A stretch of DNA of 42,450 bases, taken from NCBI RefSeq assembly GCF_022640935.1, contig NZ_JALCCV010000018.1:1-42450 (forward strand), in the 5' to 3' direction. Positions 17,401 to 26,168 of this stretch are shown here, piece by piece (positions within the stretch are counted from its first letter, which is position 1; each line of letters starts with the position of its first letter). The position numbers were made by a program, and so were the translations under genes. The notes under the pieces are model-generated. The model made no database searches and was not told where the DNA came from. It saw only the letters and a program-made list of their open reading frames with translations. The stretch is from Bifidobacterium sp. Its GTDB lineage: Bacteria > Actinomycetota > Actinomycetes > Actinomycetales > Bifidobacteriaceae.

Positions 17401-17892
17401 ATGGCTGAAAACACCAACGGCTCCGCGGTTCTCGAGACCGAAGAAGAGCTCACCTCATACAGCACCGAAACCAATGCAGGCGCAGGGACCGGCACCTCGG
17501 CGATCGAGCCGGGATACGGCACCGGCCGTCGCAAGGAAGCGGTCGCCCGCGTGCGTCTGGTCCCAGGCAGCGGCACGTGGACCGTCAACGGACACACGCT
17601 CGAAGAGTATTTCCCCTCCCGTTTGCAGCAGCGTGAGGTCAACTCGCCGATCGTACTGCTCAAGCTCGAAGGCAAGTTCGATGCGATCGTCCTCGTCGAA
17701 GGCGGCGGCACCACCGGTCAGGCCGGAGCCATCCGCTTGGGCGTGGCCCGCGCACTCAACGCCATCGACCGCGACGCGAACCGTGCGACTTTGAAGAAGG
17801 CCGGATTCCTGACTCGCGACGCCCGCGCCGTCGAGCGCAAGAAGGCCGGTCTGCACAAGGCCCGGCGCGCTCCGCAGTTCTCGAAGCGTTAA
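17401..17892 (+). CDS. rpsI: 30S ribosomal protein S9
   Basis: A 163-residue S9. The first 40 residues are an acidic, Thr/Glu-rich extension typical of actinobacterial S9. The core starts at [16 protein letters not shown] and ends with RRAPQFSKR, whose basic tail reaches the P-site tRNA. ATG 17401 is preferred to GTG 17374 because AAAAGGAGA lies 10 nt upstream and the GTG overlaps the rplM stop. It is co-transcribed with rplM and ended by a hairpin at 17904-17938. Confidence 0.96.
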   Translation: MAENTNGSAVLETEEELTSYSTETNAGAGTGTSAIEPGYGTGRRKEAVARVRLVPGSGTWTVNGHTLEEYFPSRLQQREVNSPIVLLKLEGKFDAIVLVEGGGTTGQAGAIRLGVARALNAIDRDANRATLKKAGFLTRDARAVERKKAGLHKARRAPQFSKR

Positions 17893-17903
17893 GTTCGGTT
17901 CTT

Positions 17904-17938
17904 CAATTGGCCCCTGCGAAATTCGCAGGGGCCAATTG
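17904..17938 (+). terminator. Hairpin terminator after rpsI
   Basis: CAATTGGCCCCTGCG and CGCAGGGGCCAATTG form a perfect 15-bp stem with an AAATT loop, 11 nt after the rpsI stop. There is no T run, so termination may be partial or factor-assisted. A second perfect hairpin, GGACAGCCC/GGGCTGTCC, at 17969-17989 lies between the convergent rpsI and glgX. Confidence 0.7.
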
Positions 17939-18107
17939 CGTATATGCCGAGTTGCTGAGCCGGTGGGAGGACAGCCCGGTGGGCTGTCCAAAGGCGAAGT
18001 GGGCGACCTAGGGAGCACGAAGAAAAGTGATTCCGGGCGCGTCGCGCATGTGGGCGTGCCCCCCGGGCTTGGAACGGCCGCAGCGAGGCGCCGGCGCTGT
18101 CGCCGCA

Positions 18108-20387
18108 CTACACGGCTTGCCGCATGAGGCTGATGCTGCGTCCGGGAACATTCCAACCGTCGGCATGCCTGGGCAAAGCAGCCTGCGCATCGTCGCCCGC
18201 GGAAGTCCACAGGTAAGACCACTTGCTGTCCTGCGGCAGGCGGAAAAGGCATGAGCCGGTTTCGCCGTTGACTACGATCAGGACATTCACTTCGTTGGCT
18301 GATGTCAGGCGCATCACGAAGCTGCGGCGTTTGACGTCGAACCAGTCACGCTCCATCGGCGTGGTGCCGTCCGGCAGAAACCATTGCACACGGCTCGACT
18401 GTTTGAGCAGGCCGAGCTGGGTAAGGCGGGTGAAGAACTCCTCGTGATGGTACAGGTCAAGCGATTTGCGGATCGAAATGAGCTTCGCAACCGCACGCAT
18501 CCGTTGGGACTGCGGCGTCTCGCAGTCCTCTCCGAGCCAGTTCCATTGCAGCCAGGAGACGTCATTGTCTTGGCAGTAGGCGTTGTTGTTGCCGTGTTGC
18601 GTGTTGCCGAACTCGTCGCCGGCCGTCAGCATCGGCGTGCCCAGCGAGAGCATCAGGGTGCCGAGCATATTCATTGCCGCCCGTTCGCGTCCCTTTGTTA
18701 TTTCGGTGTCGTCGCTGGGTCCTTCGACGCCGAAATTGGCCGAGTTGTTGACATTGGACCCGTCGATGCCGTTCTCGCCATTCGCCTCGTTGTGCTTGCG
18801 CGAGTACATGGTCAAGTCGCTTAGCGTGAAGCCGTCATGGCTGGCCACATAATTGATCGACGATGTCGCGCCACGGCCCGGTTCGGAAGCGAACAGGTCC
18901 GCCGAGCCGCACAACCGCGTGGCCATCTCCTGCAACCCCACCGCGTTCCCGGTGGTCGCGTTCACCGCTCCGCTCAGCCAGAACGTGCGTGTGGAATCGC
19001 GGAAACGGTCGTTCCATTCGGCGAACGGCAGCCCGAACTGCCCGGTGCGCCAGCCGCCCTCGCCCAGATCCCACGGCTCCATAATGAGTTTGAGATTGCC
19101 CAGCAGCAGGTCGCTGCGCAAAGCGTAGAGGAAGGGATGGTGGTGGGTGAATTCGCCGTCGAGCCGCGCCAACGAGGCGGCGAGATCGAAGCGGAAGCCG
19201 TCGATGCCGATGCGCTTGGCCCAGTAGCGCAACGAGTCGATGGCGAAGGTGACGACATGCGTGTTGGTAAAGTCCAAGCTATTGCCGCAGCCTGTGGTGT
19301 CTTCCAGCAGACCGGGATTTCCCTGCTGATGCCGGTAATATGACAGGTCGTCCAGCCCTCGCCAGCAGACCGTGGGGCCTTCTGGGCCTCCCTCGCAGGT
19401 GTGGTTGTAGACCACGTCCATGATGACTTCCAGCCCGGCTTCATGCAAGGCATCGACCATGTCGATGACCTCTTGGCGCACCGCCTTGGCGCCTTTGGCG
19501 CGCGCGGCCTGGGTGGCGTATGACGGCTCGGGCGAGAAGTAGCCCAGCGTGGAGTACCCCCAGTAGTTGCTCGCGCCGCGCTCCTGCACATGCAGTTCGT
19601 CCTGCTTCGCCTGGATCGGCATCAGTTCGATCGAGGTGACGCCCAACTCCTGCAGATATGCCAGCGTGGCGGGGTGCGCCAGCCCGGCGTATGTTCCGCG
19701 CAGCTCTTTGGGCAGCCATGGAGCGTTCGCGGTGAAGCCTTTGACATGCAGTTCGTAGATCACCGTCTTGCTCCACGGGATGTGCGGATGCGTGGGATCG
19801 GCGTCGTGCCTGGACCTGTCCCGGTCGTCGAGCGCGACTGAAATCGGCATGGACCCCAGCGAATCCTCGGTGCTTATCGCCCCGAAGGAGGAACCGGCGA
19901 CGGCGCCGTCAACGATCTCGCAGGTGTAAGAGAATGCCGCCGGGCCCAGCTGCATGCGCCCGTCGATGCCTTTGGCATATGGGTCGAGCAGCAGTTTGTA
20001 GGGGTTGAAGCGCACGCCGTGCTTCGGATCCCAAGCGCCATCCACGCGGTACCCGTAGCGCATGCCGTCCCATGCTTTCGGCAGATGCACATACCACAGG
20101 CCGTAATTTGGGCCGCTCATGCGGAACAAGGTCTCGCGCACGCCCAGTGATGCTATGTCCCTCGTGCTGACCTCATGCGTGTGGATATGCCTGAGCAAAG
20201 CGGGCGCCTGACCGGCGAAGATGCGGTTGGACGCCGAGTAGAAGGCCGAGGGCTCGGTGAGCTGCTCGTAGACGCACAGCCAGATCTGGTCGGCGGTCTC
20301 AGAGCGGACGACGGCATCGGCGCCGCCGTCCTCGGTGAAGTACAGCCCCGGCCGTGTTGCATAGCGGTGAAGTGGAGGATTGTGCAT
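18108..20387 (-). CDS. glgX: Glycogen debranching enzyme (isoamylase type, GH13)
   Basis: GlgX hydrolyses alpha-1,6 branches of glycogen or limit dextrins. The 759-residue protein has an N-terminal CBM48-like region (from GLYFTEDGG to YGYRVDGAWDP) and a GH13_11-type barrel. VIYELHVKGFT, DVVYNHTCEGG and the catalytic Asp401 in IDGFRFDLAASL are visible. Glu437 in LIMEPWDLGEGG is the acid/base and Asp518 in VASHDGFTLSDL the transition-state stabiliser. AGDEFGNTQHGNNNAYCQD is typical of GlgX/TreX. ATG 20387 (MHNPPLHRYATRPGLYF) is chosen over 20456 because a TACAAT lies 6 nt upstream. A ROK repressor gene lies 127 bp upstream on the same strand and could regulate it; the link is inference. Confidence 0.93.
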   Translation of the reverse strand: MHNPPLHRYATRPGLYFTEDGGADAVVRSETADQIWLCVYEQLTEPSAFYSASNRIFAGQAPALLRHIHTHEVSTRDIASLGVRETLFRMSGPNYGLWYVHLPKAWDGMRYGYRVDGAWDPKHGVRFNPYKLLLDPYAKGIDGRMQLGPAAFSYTCEIVDGAVAGSSFGAISTEDSLGSMPISVALDDRDRSRHDADPTHPHIPWSKTVIYELHVKGFTANAPWLPKELRGTYAGLAHPATLAYLQELGVTSIELMPIQAKQDELHVQERGASNYWGYSTLGYFSPEPSYATQAARAKGAKAVRQEVIDMVDALHEAGLEVIMDVVYNHTCEGGPEGPTVCWRGLDDLSYYRHQQGNPGLLEDTTGCGNSLDFTNTHVVTFAIDSLRYWAKRIGIDGFRFDLAASLARLDGEFTHHHPFLYALRSDLLLGNLKLIMEPWDLGEGGWRTGQFGLPFAEWNDRFRDSTRTFWLSGAVNATTGNAVGLQEMATRLCGSADLFASEPGRGATSSINYVASHDGFTLSDLTMYSRKHNEANGENGIDGSNVNNSANFGVEGPSDDTEITKGRERAAMNMLGTLMLSLGTPMLTAGDEFGNTQHGNNNAYCQDNDVSWLQWNWLGEDCETPQSQRMRAVAKLISIRKSLDLYHHEEFFTRLTQLGLLKQSSRVQWFLPDGTTPMERDWFDVKRRSFVMRLTSANEVNVLIVVNGETGSCLFRLPQDSKWSYLWTSAGDDAQAALPRHADGWNVPGRSISLMRQAV

Positions 20388-20393
20388 ATCTTT

Positions 20394-20399
20394 ATTGTA
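20394..20399 (-). promoter_or_regulatory. -10 hexamer TACAAT for glgX (probable leaderless)
   Basis: On the minus strand TACAAT is followed by AAAGAT and ATG 20387. It is the closest match to the -10 consensus among the six such sites in this window. Confidence 0.55.
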
Positions 20400-20514
20400 G
20401 GTGGTTGGGCATTGCGGTCGGCTGTGTGCGGCGAGTCTGCGATCGGTCTGGTCCATGACCGTGAACGGCGCGAAATCGGCGTGATGGCGCTTGAGATCAT
20501 GGGCACACGGGGAA

Positions 20515-21675
20515 TCAAGCCGGTTCGGCCGCTGACAAAGGTGAGGTCGTGCCGCAAATCGCGTTCACATAATCTGCGATGAAGCGCAATGCCGCACCGA
20601 CGATATCCTGATTGTCGGTGCAGCGGCTTTTCCTCAGCTCGAACGCATCGGCTCCGAATGCGCTGCGCTCCATGACTCTGCGGCGCAGCTGGGCGATGTC
20701 ATCGTCGTCGAGGTATTGCGCGGCCTCCCCGCCGATGATCACGTCGACCGCCAGCACGCTGCGGGCATTCACAATAACCTGCGCCACATAGTCCATCCAG
20801 GCTTCCATGCGCCTGCGATGCTGCTGTTCGCCCTGTTCGAGGACGCTGAAGAACCCTAGAATGCTCTCATGCTCCTCTGGCAACGTCTCGATCGAGCAGT
20901 AGGCATCCATGCACCCGTGCTGACCGCAGTAGCACAGGCGGCCACCGGGCACAAGCGTCATATGCTCGATGGCGCCGTTGTGCTGGTTCGGACCGGGATA
21001 GAGCCTGCCATTGACAATGACGGCCCCGCCGGGCCGGCGTTCCAAATAAAGACACAGCGCGTCGCTGATCGTTGGGTCGAACCAGAGTTCGGCCATCGCA
21101 GAGGCGTCGGAATCGTGGATCATGATGCAGGGGTAGCGCACCGATTGGCTGACGGTGCCCAGCGTCAGCCCGGTGTTGTCCATAACCGTGCCGGAGCTCA
21201 CTGTGGAGCCGTCGGCCGAGAGAATGCCTTGCATGGAGAATGCCACGCCCAGTATGGCGCTGCCAGCCTTCTCGACATCGGCGGCGAATCCGTTGACAAT
21301 GCCGCCGAGGCGCTGGTAGTAGGCGTTGACGTTAGTGTAGGGCAGCGAGCGTCGAATGTTCGCTATGACGGCGCCATACAAATCCACAGCGCAGATCGTC
21401 AGTTCGGCGGGGCGTATCGCCACGCCGATCGCAGCGCGATGACGCGGCTGGAACGCGTAGGTCTGCGCCTTGCGGCCTCCCGTCGAATCCTGTGGCGTGC
21501 CGCGTCGGGCCAGCCCGTCGTGCTCCAGCGCCCGCAGATTCTGCGTGATGGTCGGCAGGCTCAGGCCCAGCTCGGTCTCCAGCACTCGTTTGGTGGCTTG
21601 GTCGTTACGGTAGAGGAATGCGGTGACGGCTTGACGATTGCGTGTTTTGAGGGCTGCTGAGGGAACGGCGTACAT
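20515..21675 (-). CDS. ROK-family transcriptional regulator
   Basis: A 386-residue regulator. Residues about 10-65 form a winged helix-turn-helix (NRQAVTAFLYRND, LETELGLSLPTITQNLRALE, GLARR). The rest is a ROK sugar-binding domain with the zinc motif CYCGQHGC preceded by GAIEHM. The DxGxT phosphate loop of ROK kinases is replaced by GVAIRPAELT, so it should be a sugar-responsive repressor without kinase activity. ATG 21675 is preferred because AAGGAG lies 6 nt upstream; the longer frame to 21705 lacks this. It is divergent from adhE across a 629-bp AT-rich region and upstream of glgX on the same strand. The ligand and targets cannot be read from the sequence. Confidence 0.88.
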   Translation of the reverse strand: MYAVPSAALKTRNRQAVTAFLYRNDQATKRVLETELGLSLPTITQNLRALEHDGLARRGTPQDSTGGRKAQTYAFQPRHRAAIGVAIRPAELTICAVDLYGAVIANIRRSLPYTNVNAYYQRLGGIVNGFAADVEKAGSAILGVAFSMQGILSADGSTVSSGTVMDNTGLTLGTVSQSVRYPCIMIHDSDASAMAELWFDPTISDALCLYLERRPGGAVIVNGRLYPGPNQHNGAIEHMTLVPGGRLCYCGQHGCMDAYCSIETLPEEHESILGFFSVLEQGEQQHRRRMEAWMDYVAQVIVNARSVLAVDVIIGGEAAQYLDDDDIAQLRRRVMERSAFGADAFELRKSRCTDNQDIVGAALRFIADYVNAICGTTSPLSAAEPA

Positions 21676-22304
21676 GACGATCTCCTTGGAAGGTGTTGCT
21701 GCCAAGTGTACTTAACAAAAGTCAGACGAGTGTGGATGCTGTAATATAATAACGGGAGTTGGCTGAGAATGCAGGATCTGTAAGGATTTTTCCTAGGTGA
21801 TGATGATCTGCCTTCAGGGTCGTGCTGCATGGCGAACATACAGATTGCGATAATTTTATAAAATTGCTTTATATAAGTTATTAGAGTATCGTCATTTATT
21901 TAAAATACTTTTTAAAAAGTATAGGATACGTAGATCTCAGAAGCATGTTTAAATACTGTAGAAATCGAACAAAAACGACCAAATCGTGCGATATTGCAAG
22001 AATGTATAGCAAAACAAATCATAAATACACGTAAAACGCACGGAAACGAACACGAAACTTACGACTTAACATGCCTGCGATGGCTGTTGATTTTCGGTAC
22101 ATTATAGGCGAGGCCATAATTTGATGGCCCGCCGAAACCGGCAGGAGCCGGCGGCGTAGCAATCCGGCATGGAACGGCGCCGACAGCCGCTCGTGACCGC
22201 GCAGCTGCACAACCGAATAACAGCGCAGAACGAAGCAACAATACAGAGTCGGTCACCATGGCCCACACGCGACATGAGCGCGGGGCCAACACAAGGAGAT
22301 CCAC
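21676..22304. other. 629-bp divergent intergenic region with an AT-rich core
   Basis: This gap separates the ROK gene and adhE. Positions about 21840-22080 are strikingly AT-rich against the GC-rich surroundings and carry no supported ORF. It contains a perfect 18-bp palindrome at 21905-21922, a TTTTATAAAA palindrome near 21855 and short repeats of GCGATA. Promoters of both flanking genes must lie here, but no single -35/-10 pair is convincing for adhE. From about 22120 to the adhE start the sequence returns to normal composition and probably forms the adhE leader. Confidence 0.7.
21905..21922. repeat. Perfect 18-bp palindrome in the ROK-adhE intergenic region
   Basis: ATACTTTTTAAAAAGTAT equals its own reverse complement. 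Possible readings are an operator for a dimeric regulator or a curved AT-rich element; no known box is recognised. Confidence 0.6.
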
Positions 22305-25091
22305 ATGGTACAGGCAACTACGACCGGAACGAAAGCCGAGGCAGACTCCGCCAAGACGAGTCCCGCCGAACCCAATCCCGACGAGAAGCAGGCCGTCGTC
22401 GAACGCGAGATAGCCGGCCTCGTTACCAGGGGGTTGAAGGCGCTTGACGAATTCGAGGAGCTCGATCAGGAACAGGTCGATCATATCGTCGCCAAAGCTT
22501 CGGTGGCCGCGCTGAAGAACCACCTTGTGCTGGCGAAAATGGCGGTGGACGAGACGGGGCGCGGTTTGGTGGAGGATAAGGCGACCAAGAACATCTTCGC
22601 TTGCGAGCATGTGACGCATTACCTCGCCAATCAGAAAACCGTGGGCATCATCAGCGAGGACGACGTGCTCGGTCTCGACGAGATCGCCGAACCGGTCGGC
22701 GTGGTCGCCGGCGTTACCCCGGTCACGAACCCGACGTCCACAGCGATCTTCAAGTCGCTGATCGCGCTGAAGACCAGGTGCCCGATCGTCTTCGGCTTCC
22801 ATCCCTTCGCTCAGCAGTGCTCGGTTGCGGCGGCGCGCATCGTGCGCGATGCCGCAATCGAGGCGGGCGCGCCGAAGGACTGCATCCAGTGGATCGAACA
22901 CCCTTCGATCGCCGCGACCAACGCCCTGATGAGGCACCCGGGCATCGCCACGATCCTGGCGACCGGCGGCCCCGGCATGGTCAAGGCCGCCTACACTTCC
23001 GGCAAGCCGGCGCTCGGCGTCGGGGCTGGCAATGCCCCGGCCTATGTCGACAGCGACGTCGATGTGGTGCGGGCCGCAAACGATCTGGTGTTGTCCAAGC
23101 ACTTCGACTACGGCATGATCTGCGCCACGGAGCAGGCCATCATCGCCCATACCGACATCTACGATCCGCTGGCCGCCGAGCTCAAACGACGCAAAGCCTA
23201 CTTCGTCAATGACGAGGAGAAGGCCAAGCTCGAGCAGTACATGTTCGGCTGCGCCGCGTATTCCGGCGGCACGCCGAAGCTCAATTCGGTCGTCCCCGGC
23301 CGCTCGCCGCAGTTCATCGCCCATGCCGCAGGCTTCGAAATCCCGGATGATGTGACGATTCTGGTGGCGCAATGCTGTGAGGTCGGCGAGATGGAGCCGT
23401 TGACCATGGAGAAGCTATGCCCCGTGCATGCGCTGCTCAGGGCGAAAGACAAGGAGCAGGCCTTCGAGATGTGCGAGCAGATGCTCGTCCATGGAGCTGG
23501 GCACACGGCCGCGATCCACACGAACAATCAGGAGCTGGTGCGCGAATACGGCCTGCGCATGCACGCCTGCCGCATCGTATGGAACCAGCCATCGTCCCTA
23601 GGCGGCATCGGCGACATCTACAATTCGATCGCACCCTCTCTCACCTTGGGTTGCGGCTCATACGGCGGCAACTCGGTCTCCGGCAACGTCCAGGCCGTCA
23701 ACCTCATCAACGTCAAACGCATCGCTCGGAGGAACAACAACATGCAATGGTTCAAAGTTCCGGCCAAAACGTATTTCGAGCCCAACTCGATCCGCTACCT
23801 GCGCGACATGTACTGCATTCGCAAGGCGGTCATCGTCTGCGACAAGGTGATGGAGCAGCTGGGCATCGTCGACAAGATCATCGATCAGCTGCGGGCGCGC
23901 CGCCACCTGGTCACCTTCCGCATCATCGACTATGTCGAGCCGGAGCCGAGCGTCGAAACCGTCGAGCGCGGCGCGGCCATGATGCGCGAGGAGTTCGAGC
24001 CCGACACGATCATCGCCGTGGGCGGCGGCTCACCAATGGATGCGGCCAAGATCATGTGGCTGCTTTACGAGCACCCGGAGATCTCCTTCGATGATGTGCG
24101 CGAGAAGTTCTTCGACATCCGCAAGCGCGCGTTCCGCATCCCGCCGCTGGGCAACAAGGCGCGGCTCGTATGCGTGCCGACTTCCTCGGGCACCGGCTCG
24201 GAAGTCACGCCCTTCGCCGTCATCACCGACCCCAAGACCGGCTACAAGTACCCGATTACCGATTACGCCCTGACGCCGACGGTAGCGATCGTCGATCCGG
24301 TGCTGGCCCGCACCCAGCCACGCAAGCTGGCGCAGGACGCCGGCTTCGACTCGCTCACGCACGCCATGGAGGCGTATGTGTCCGTGTACGCCAACGATTT
24401 CACTGACGCCATGGCACTGCACGCCGCCAAGCTGATCTGGGACAATCTCGCGTCCTCGGTCAATGATGCGCCCGGCCAGCACCGCATCAAGGCGCAGGAG
24501 AAGATGCATAACGCTGCCACTATGGCCGGCATGGCGTTCGGTTCGGCGTTCCTGGGCATGTGCCACGGCATGGCGCACACCATCGGTGCCCTGTGCGAGG
24601 TGGCCCACGGCCGCACGAATGCTGTGCTGCTGCCTTACATCATCCGTTACAACGGTTCGATTCCGCAGGAACCGACGAGCTGGCCGAAGTACGACAAGTA
24701 TGTGGCGCCCGAACGCTATTGTGAATTCGCGCGGGTCATCGGCGTGGACCCGGGCTCGACCCCCGAAGAAGGCGTCGAGAACCTCGCGCGCGCCGTGGAA
24801 GACTACCGCGACAACAAGCTCGGCATGAACAAGAGTTTCCGGGACTGCGGCGTGGATGAGAGCTACTTCTGGAGCATCATCGACCAGATCGGCATGCGAG
24901 CCTACGAGGACCAGTGCACTCCCGCGAACCCGCGCGTCCCGCTCATTGAAGATATGAAAGACATCGCCATCGCCGCCTACTACGGGGTTCCGCAAGCCGA
25001 AGGCCATCGGCTGCGCGCCGATCGTTCGGCGGCGGATGCCAAGGGCAAGGCTCCAGCGGGCGCCAAAGAATCGCTGGCTAAAGAAGCCTGA
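22305..25091 (+). CDS. adhE: Bifunctional acetaldehyde/alcohol dehydrogenase
   Basis: AdhE converts acetyl-CoA to acetaldehyde and then ethanol, reoxidising two NADH. The 928 residues have an aldehyde dehydrogenase half (to about 460) with catalytic Cys273 in FDYGMICATEQAI, then an iron-dependent alcohol dehydrogenase half. The second half carries VGGGSPMDAAKIMW, PTSSGTGSEVTPFAV and the metal-binding GMCHGMAHTIGALCEVAHGRTNA with its histidines. Both active sites look complete. The last 30 or so residues are an Ala/Lys-rich tail. AAGGAG lies 7 nt before the ATG. Bifidobacteria use AdhE to balance NADH in the bifid shunt. AdhE proteins of this type form long filaments (spirosomes). The gene is monocistronic, with no strong terminator downstream. 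Confidence 0.96.
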   Translation: MVQATTTGTKAEADSAKTSPAEPNPDEKQAVVEREIAGLVTRGLKALDEFEELDQEQVDHIVAKASVAALKNHLVLAKMAVDETGRGLVEDKATKNIFACEHVTHYLANQKTVGIISEDDVLGLDEIAEPVGVVAGVTPVTNPTSTAIFKSLIALKTRCPIVFGFHPFAQQCSVAAARIVRDAAIEAGAPKDCIQWIEHPSIAATNALMRHPGIATILATGGPGMVKAAYTSGKPALGVGAGNAPAYVDSDVDVVRAANDLVLSKHFDYGMICATEQAIIAHTDIYDPLAAELKRRKAYFVNDEEKAKLEQYMFGCAAYSGGTPKLNSVVPGRSPQFIAHAAGFEIPDDVTILVAQCCEVGEMEPLTMEKLCPVHALLRAKDKEQAFEMCEQMLVHGAGHTAAIHTNNQELVREYGLRMHACRIVWNQPSSLGGIGDIYNSIAPSLTLGCGSYGGNSVSGNVQAVNLINVKRIARRNNNMQWFKVPAKTYFEPNSIRYLRDMYCIRKAVIVCDKVMEQLGIVDKIIDQLRARRHLVTFRIIDYVEPEPSVETVERGAAMMREEFEPDTIIAVGGGSPMDAAKIMWLLYEHPEISFDDVREKFFDIRKRAFRIPPLGNKARLVCVPTSSGTGSEVTPFAVITDPKTGYKYPITDYALTPTVAIVDPVLARTQPRKLAQDAGFDSLTHAMEAYVSVYANDFTDAMALHAAKLIWDNLASSVNDAPGQHRIKAQEKMHNAATMAGMAFGSAFLGMCHGMAHTIGALCEVAHGRTNAVLLPYIIRYNGSIPQEPTSWPKYDKYVAPERYCEFARVIGVDPGSTPEEGVENLARAVEDYRDNKLGMNKSFRDCGVDESYFWSIIDQIGMRAYEDQCTPANPRVPLIEDMKDIAIAAYYGVPQAEGHRLRADRSAADAKGKAPAGAKESLAKEA

Positions 25092-25657
25092 GCAGCCGGC
25101 TGCATCGGAACTGACCCCGTCAGCCGGTTCGGGCTGATCCGCGCTGTTCCGCATCGCGTCGAATCCCCTGTCTGCCACGCGGCATATGACCTCCAAGATC
25201 GTATGCTGTGGGGCGGCGGGGGATTTGTCGTATGCGAGTCCACTCCGGCGTGTTGAAATGGCAGGCCTTCAGACCCCCATCGGCCGGCAGTCATCGCGAG
25301 CAGACACAGACGGTTCTGCCCTATGCGCGGCAAACAATGTGGCATAGCCGCAGCGCTGACGAAAAATGACCGTAATTTCAATTCGGTTGGGCATGGGAAC
25401 CGAAAAGCTCAAACGCCTCGCCATGCAGAATGTTTCGAGGAAACTTCAAGACTGAGTCACTGGATTTTTGAAAGAGTCTCTAGCAACCGGAGCTTATATG
25501 GGTGCCATGGCTACTTCGACAGCACTTCGCGCAGGCGACAACTCGCCTACCACGCGAAGCGCTGTCGCATAGCTGCATTCATACCGCCCACATATCCACC
25601 GTCGAGAAAGATCGCCCAGCCGGCTCACCACAGTCTGCCAGAGAAAGAAATACCATC
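25092..25657. other. 566-bp gene-free region between adhE and the glycosyltransferase
   Basis: No ORF with support is present. Starting at the adhE stop is a 12-bp palindrome, GCAGCCGGCTGC (25092-25103). A small TCAGCC/GGCTGA hairpin follows at 25120-25137; neither has a T run. Near the far end is a long hairpin (25517-25567), listed separately. TTGAAA (25468) and TTATAT (25494) with 20-nt spacing are a poor promoter candidate. The remainder shows nothing recognisable. Confidence 0.6.
25517..25567. repeat. Long two-tier hairpin upstream of the glycosyltransferase
   Basis: CGACAGCACTTCGCG (25517-25531) pairs with CGCGAAGCGCTGTCG (25553-25567) in 14 of 15 positions. Inside it AGGCGA pairs with TCGCCT around a CAAC loop. 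The internal loop has 1 nt on the 5' side and 4 nt on the 3' side. No T run follows, so it is not a normal terminator. It would lie in the 5' leader, about 90 nt before ATG 25658. Confidence 0.8.
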
Positions 25658-26078
25658 ATGACATCCACCGACACTATTCCCTGTATGGAACCGGCCGTTC
25701 CGACCACGGCCGGAACGGCCGTTGACATCGTCATCCCCGTCTACAACGAACAGAAAGATCTTCCCCGTGCCATCACACGGCTCCATCAGTTCCTGTCCGT
25801 GGGTTTTCCATGGCGGGCAAGCATCACCATCGCGGACAACGCCAGCACTGATGACACGTGGACGATCGCCTTGCGGCAGGTGAGCCGGTACCCAGAGGTG
25901 CGCGCTGTCCATCTGGACGAGAAAGGGCGCGGGCATGCACTCAAACGTACGTGGATGGATTCCCATTCGGCCGTGCTGTGCTACATGGACGTCGATCTGT
26001 CGACGGATCTGCGTGCCCTCGCGCCGCTGGTGGCGCCGCTGCTGTCAGGGCATTCCGACTTGGCGATCGGAACCCGGC

Positions 26079-26168
26079 TGGCGCGCTCCTCGCGCGTGGG
26101 GCGAGGCACGTGCCAACCGTTGGCCTGCGACCAGGTGCATGGCGCGCTCCTCGCGCGTGGGGCGAGGC
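26079..26168. repeat. Pair of perfect 29-bp direct repeats, period 61 bp, inside the glycosyltransferase gene
   Basis: Copies at 26079-26107 and 26140-26168 are identical (both begin TGGCGCGCTCCTCGCGCG). They are separated by 32 bp that contain GCCAAC-C-GTTGGC and GGCACGTGCC inverted repeats. Since 61 is not a multiple of 3, gain or loss of one period toggles the reading frame. Confidence 0.95.

Noticed and set aside
22087..22120. TTGATT with TACATT, TTATAG or CATAAT as the adhE promoter
   Set aside because: Spacings of about 6, 9 and 22 nt do not fit a sigma-70 type promoter; the true site is left open.
25092..25137. Palindrome and small hairpin after adhE as a terminator
   Set aside because: Stems of 6 bp, no T run and a palindrome without a loop; support is too weak to list as a terminator.
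25935..26138. Upstream part of the frame 25935-27056 as the real start of the GtrA-domain protein
   Set aside because: It translates to a Trp/Arg/Cys-rich sequence opposite a clean GT2 domain in the other frame; it is only the shifted reading of the same gene.
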